This document shows positions 63,436 through 64,000 of a stretch of DNA of 64,000 bases, piece by piece. Numbering within the stretch: the first letter of the stretch is position 1; every line of letters starts with the position of its first letter. A program made the position numbers and the translations under genes. This DNA comes from Pyrococcus kukulkanii (GTDB lineage: Archaea; Methanobacteriota_B; Thermococci; Thermococcales; Thermococcaceae): contig NZ_CP010835.1 of NCBI RefSeq assembly GCF_001577775.1, positions 1,868,264 to 1,932,263 on the forward strand. Reading direction: 5' to 3'. The notes below the pieces were generated by a model. That model saw nothing but the letters and a program-made list of their open reading frames with translations. It was not told the DNA's origin and ran no database searches.

Positions 63436-64000
63436 ATGAGAGGTAAGAGCTTGTATTTCGTTTTTATATTGATAGCGTACACAGTTGGAATATGGACGTT
63501 TTCACTCATTCCAAAGATACTAATGACAGTTGGACTAACAGGACTAGCTTTAATGGTTAGTTTCTCACTAATAATCGGAGCCATGGTAACTGTTGAAGTA
63601 AACGGCATAATGAAAAAAGCCTACAGGGTACATGAGTTCATGACAAAAATTGGAAGAACGCCAACGGTTTCACTCGTTTTGTTGGCATTTCTATTCATTG
63701 TGACATCTGTTATAAGCCATTATACAGGAGTTGCCCTTGAAAAAATCCTAGGGTTGACAATTCCAGGGGTAGGGATTTTAGTAATTCTGTTAGGTCTAAT
63801 ATTGCTTATTATGGCAAAGTCCAAGTCCTTAGATTTAATTGTAGTGTTCTCTATCCTATTGGTGATCCTGACAATCTTTGCGGCTGCCTTCTTGGGGTCA
63901 AAAGTTGATAATGTTGTTACGAAGGAGGCATCATATCAGTACATATCGACAACCCTTACAAAGCTTCACACGTTTACAGGTGAAGTTCCAATTTCGATAG
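63436..64000 (+). CDS. Multi-helix membrane transporter-like protein (3' truncated)
   Basis: The visible 188 residues begin MRGKSLYFVFILIAYTVGIW and contain four to five membrane helices. GGAGGGAGT before the ATG and TATA-like CTTTATAAT (63382-63390) support the start. The first helices faintly resemble the helix 1-2 layout of NSS transporters (GIW.FSLIPKI, then E..GIMKK) but the key glycines are missing, so the family is open. The gene continues beyond the window. Confidence 0.5.
   Translation, partial: MRGKSLYFVFILIAYTVGIWTFSLIPKILMTVGLTGLALMVSFSLIIGAMVTVEVNGIMKKAYRVHEFMTKIGRTPTVSLVLLAFLFIVTSVISHYTGVALEKILGLTIPGVGILVILLGLILLIMAKSKSLDLIVVFSILLVILTIFAAAFLGSKVDNVVTKEASYQYISTTLTKLHTFTGEVPISI

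Overview
The window reads as chromosomal DNA of a hyperthermophilic euryarchaeon of the genus Pyrococcus (Thermococcales). The evidence is a split GMP synthetase, archaeal PurP, PdxS/PdxT, a sulfide-type Thi4, an FAD-type proline dehydrogenase pair, Nep1, and TATA/Shine-Dalgarno (GGTGA/GGAGG) gene starts with many GTG and TTG codons. From memory, the order guaA - pdxT/pdxS - proline dehydrogenase - aromatic aminotransferase - rpiA follows the P. horikoshii map; I could not check this by alignment.

Layout. 1-8477: a tightly overlapping cluster of four pilin-like or N-anchored surface proteins plus a DUF2101 membrane protein. 8432-13127: purine genes (guaA subunits A and B, purP), interrupted by a vapBC toxin-antitoxin module and a frameshifted DUF3800 gene; a well-formed C/D-box guide RNA lies at 8758-8815. 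13414-17990: a thiamine ABC importer (binding protein, ATPase, fused permease) coupled to an archaeal AAA ATPase. 18024-20607: a formate dehydrogenase-like molybdo/tungsto-enzyme and an OsmC protein, divergent. 20600-29466: an accessory stretch with a drug-type ABC exporter, an ArsR-controlled transporter operon, a flavodoxin, a MarR-MATE pair and several broken genes. 29467-36755: a sulfur/Fe-S district (NifX-like protein, TDT transporter, SufB/SufC, ferredoxin, TauE) containing an exact extended SurR-type motif, then a GbsR-like regulator and an orphan radical SAM protein. 36774-40533: vitamin B6 (pdxT, pdxS) and thiamine (thi4) synthesis and two small genes. 40614-42600: uracil permease and uracil phosphoribosyltransferase. 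42569-45540: a molybdopterin oxidoreductase interrupted by an in-frame TAG, with two small partners and one unknown gene. 45653-50155: proline uptake, including a 55-residue accessory subunit, and proline oxidation. 50276-55400: a two-permease ABC system with a NEW3-domain surface protein. 55392-58434: aromatic aminotransferase and a neurotransmitter:sodium-symporter-family (NSS) transporter with a 30-residue MetS-type subunit. 58477-64000: housekeeping genes (m5C methyltransferase, rpiA, phosphoesterase, nep1) among unknown genes.

Several catabolic steps are paired with their transporters (proline, uracil, probably amino acids), and thiamine uptake and synthesis are both present. The points most worth a second look are the pilin-like cluster, the C/D RNA, the toxin-antitoxin insertion inside the GMP synthetase locus, the GC-rich hairpin at 11983-12051, the TATA-centred dyad at 13211-13264, the MarR gene with a perfect operator and two compensating frameshifts, and the SurR-type site at 32675-32691.
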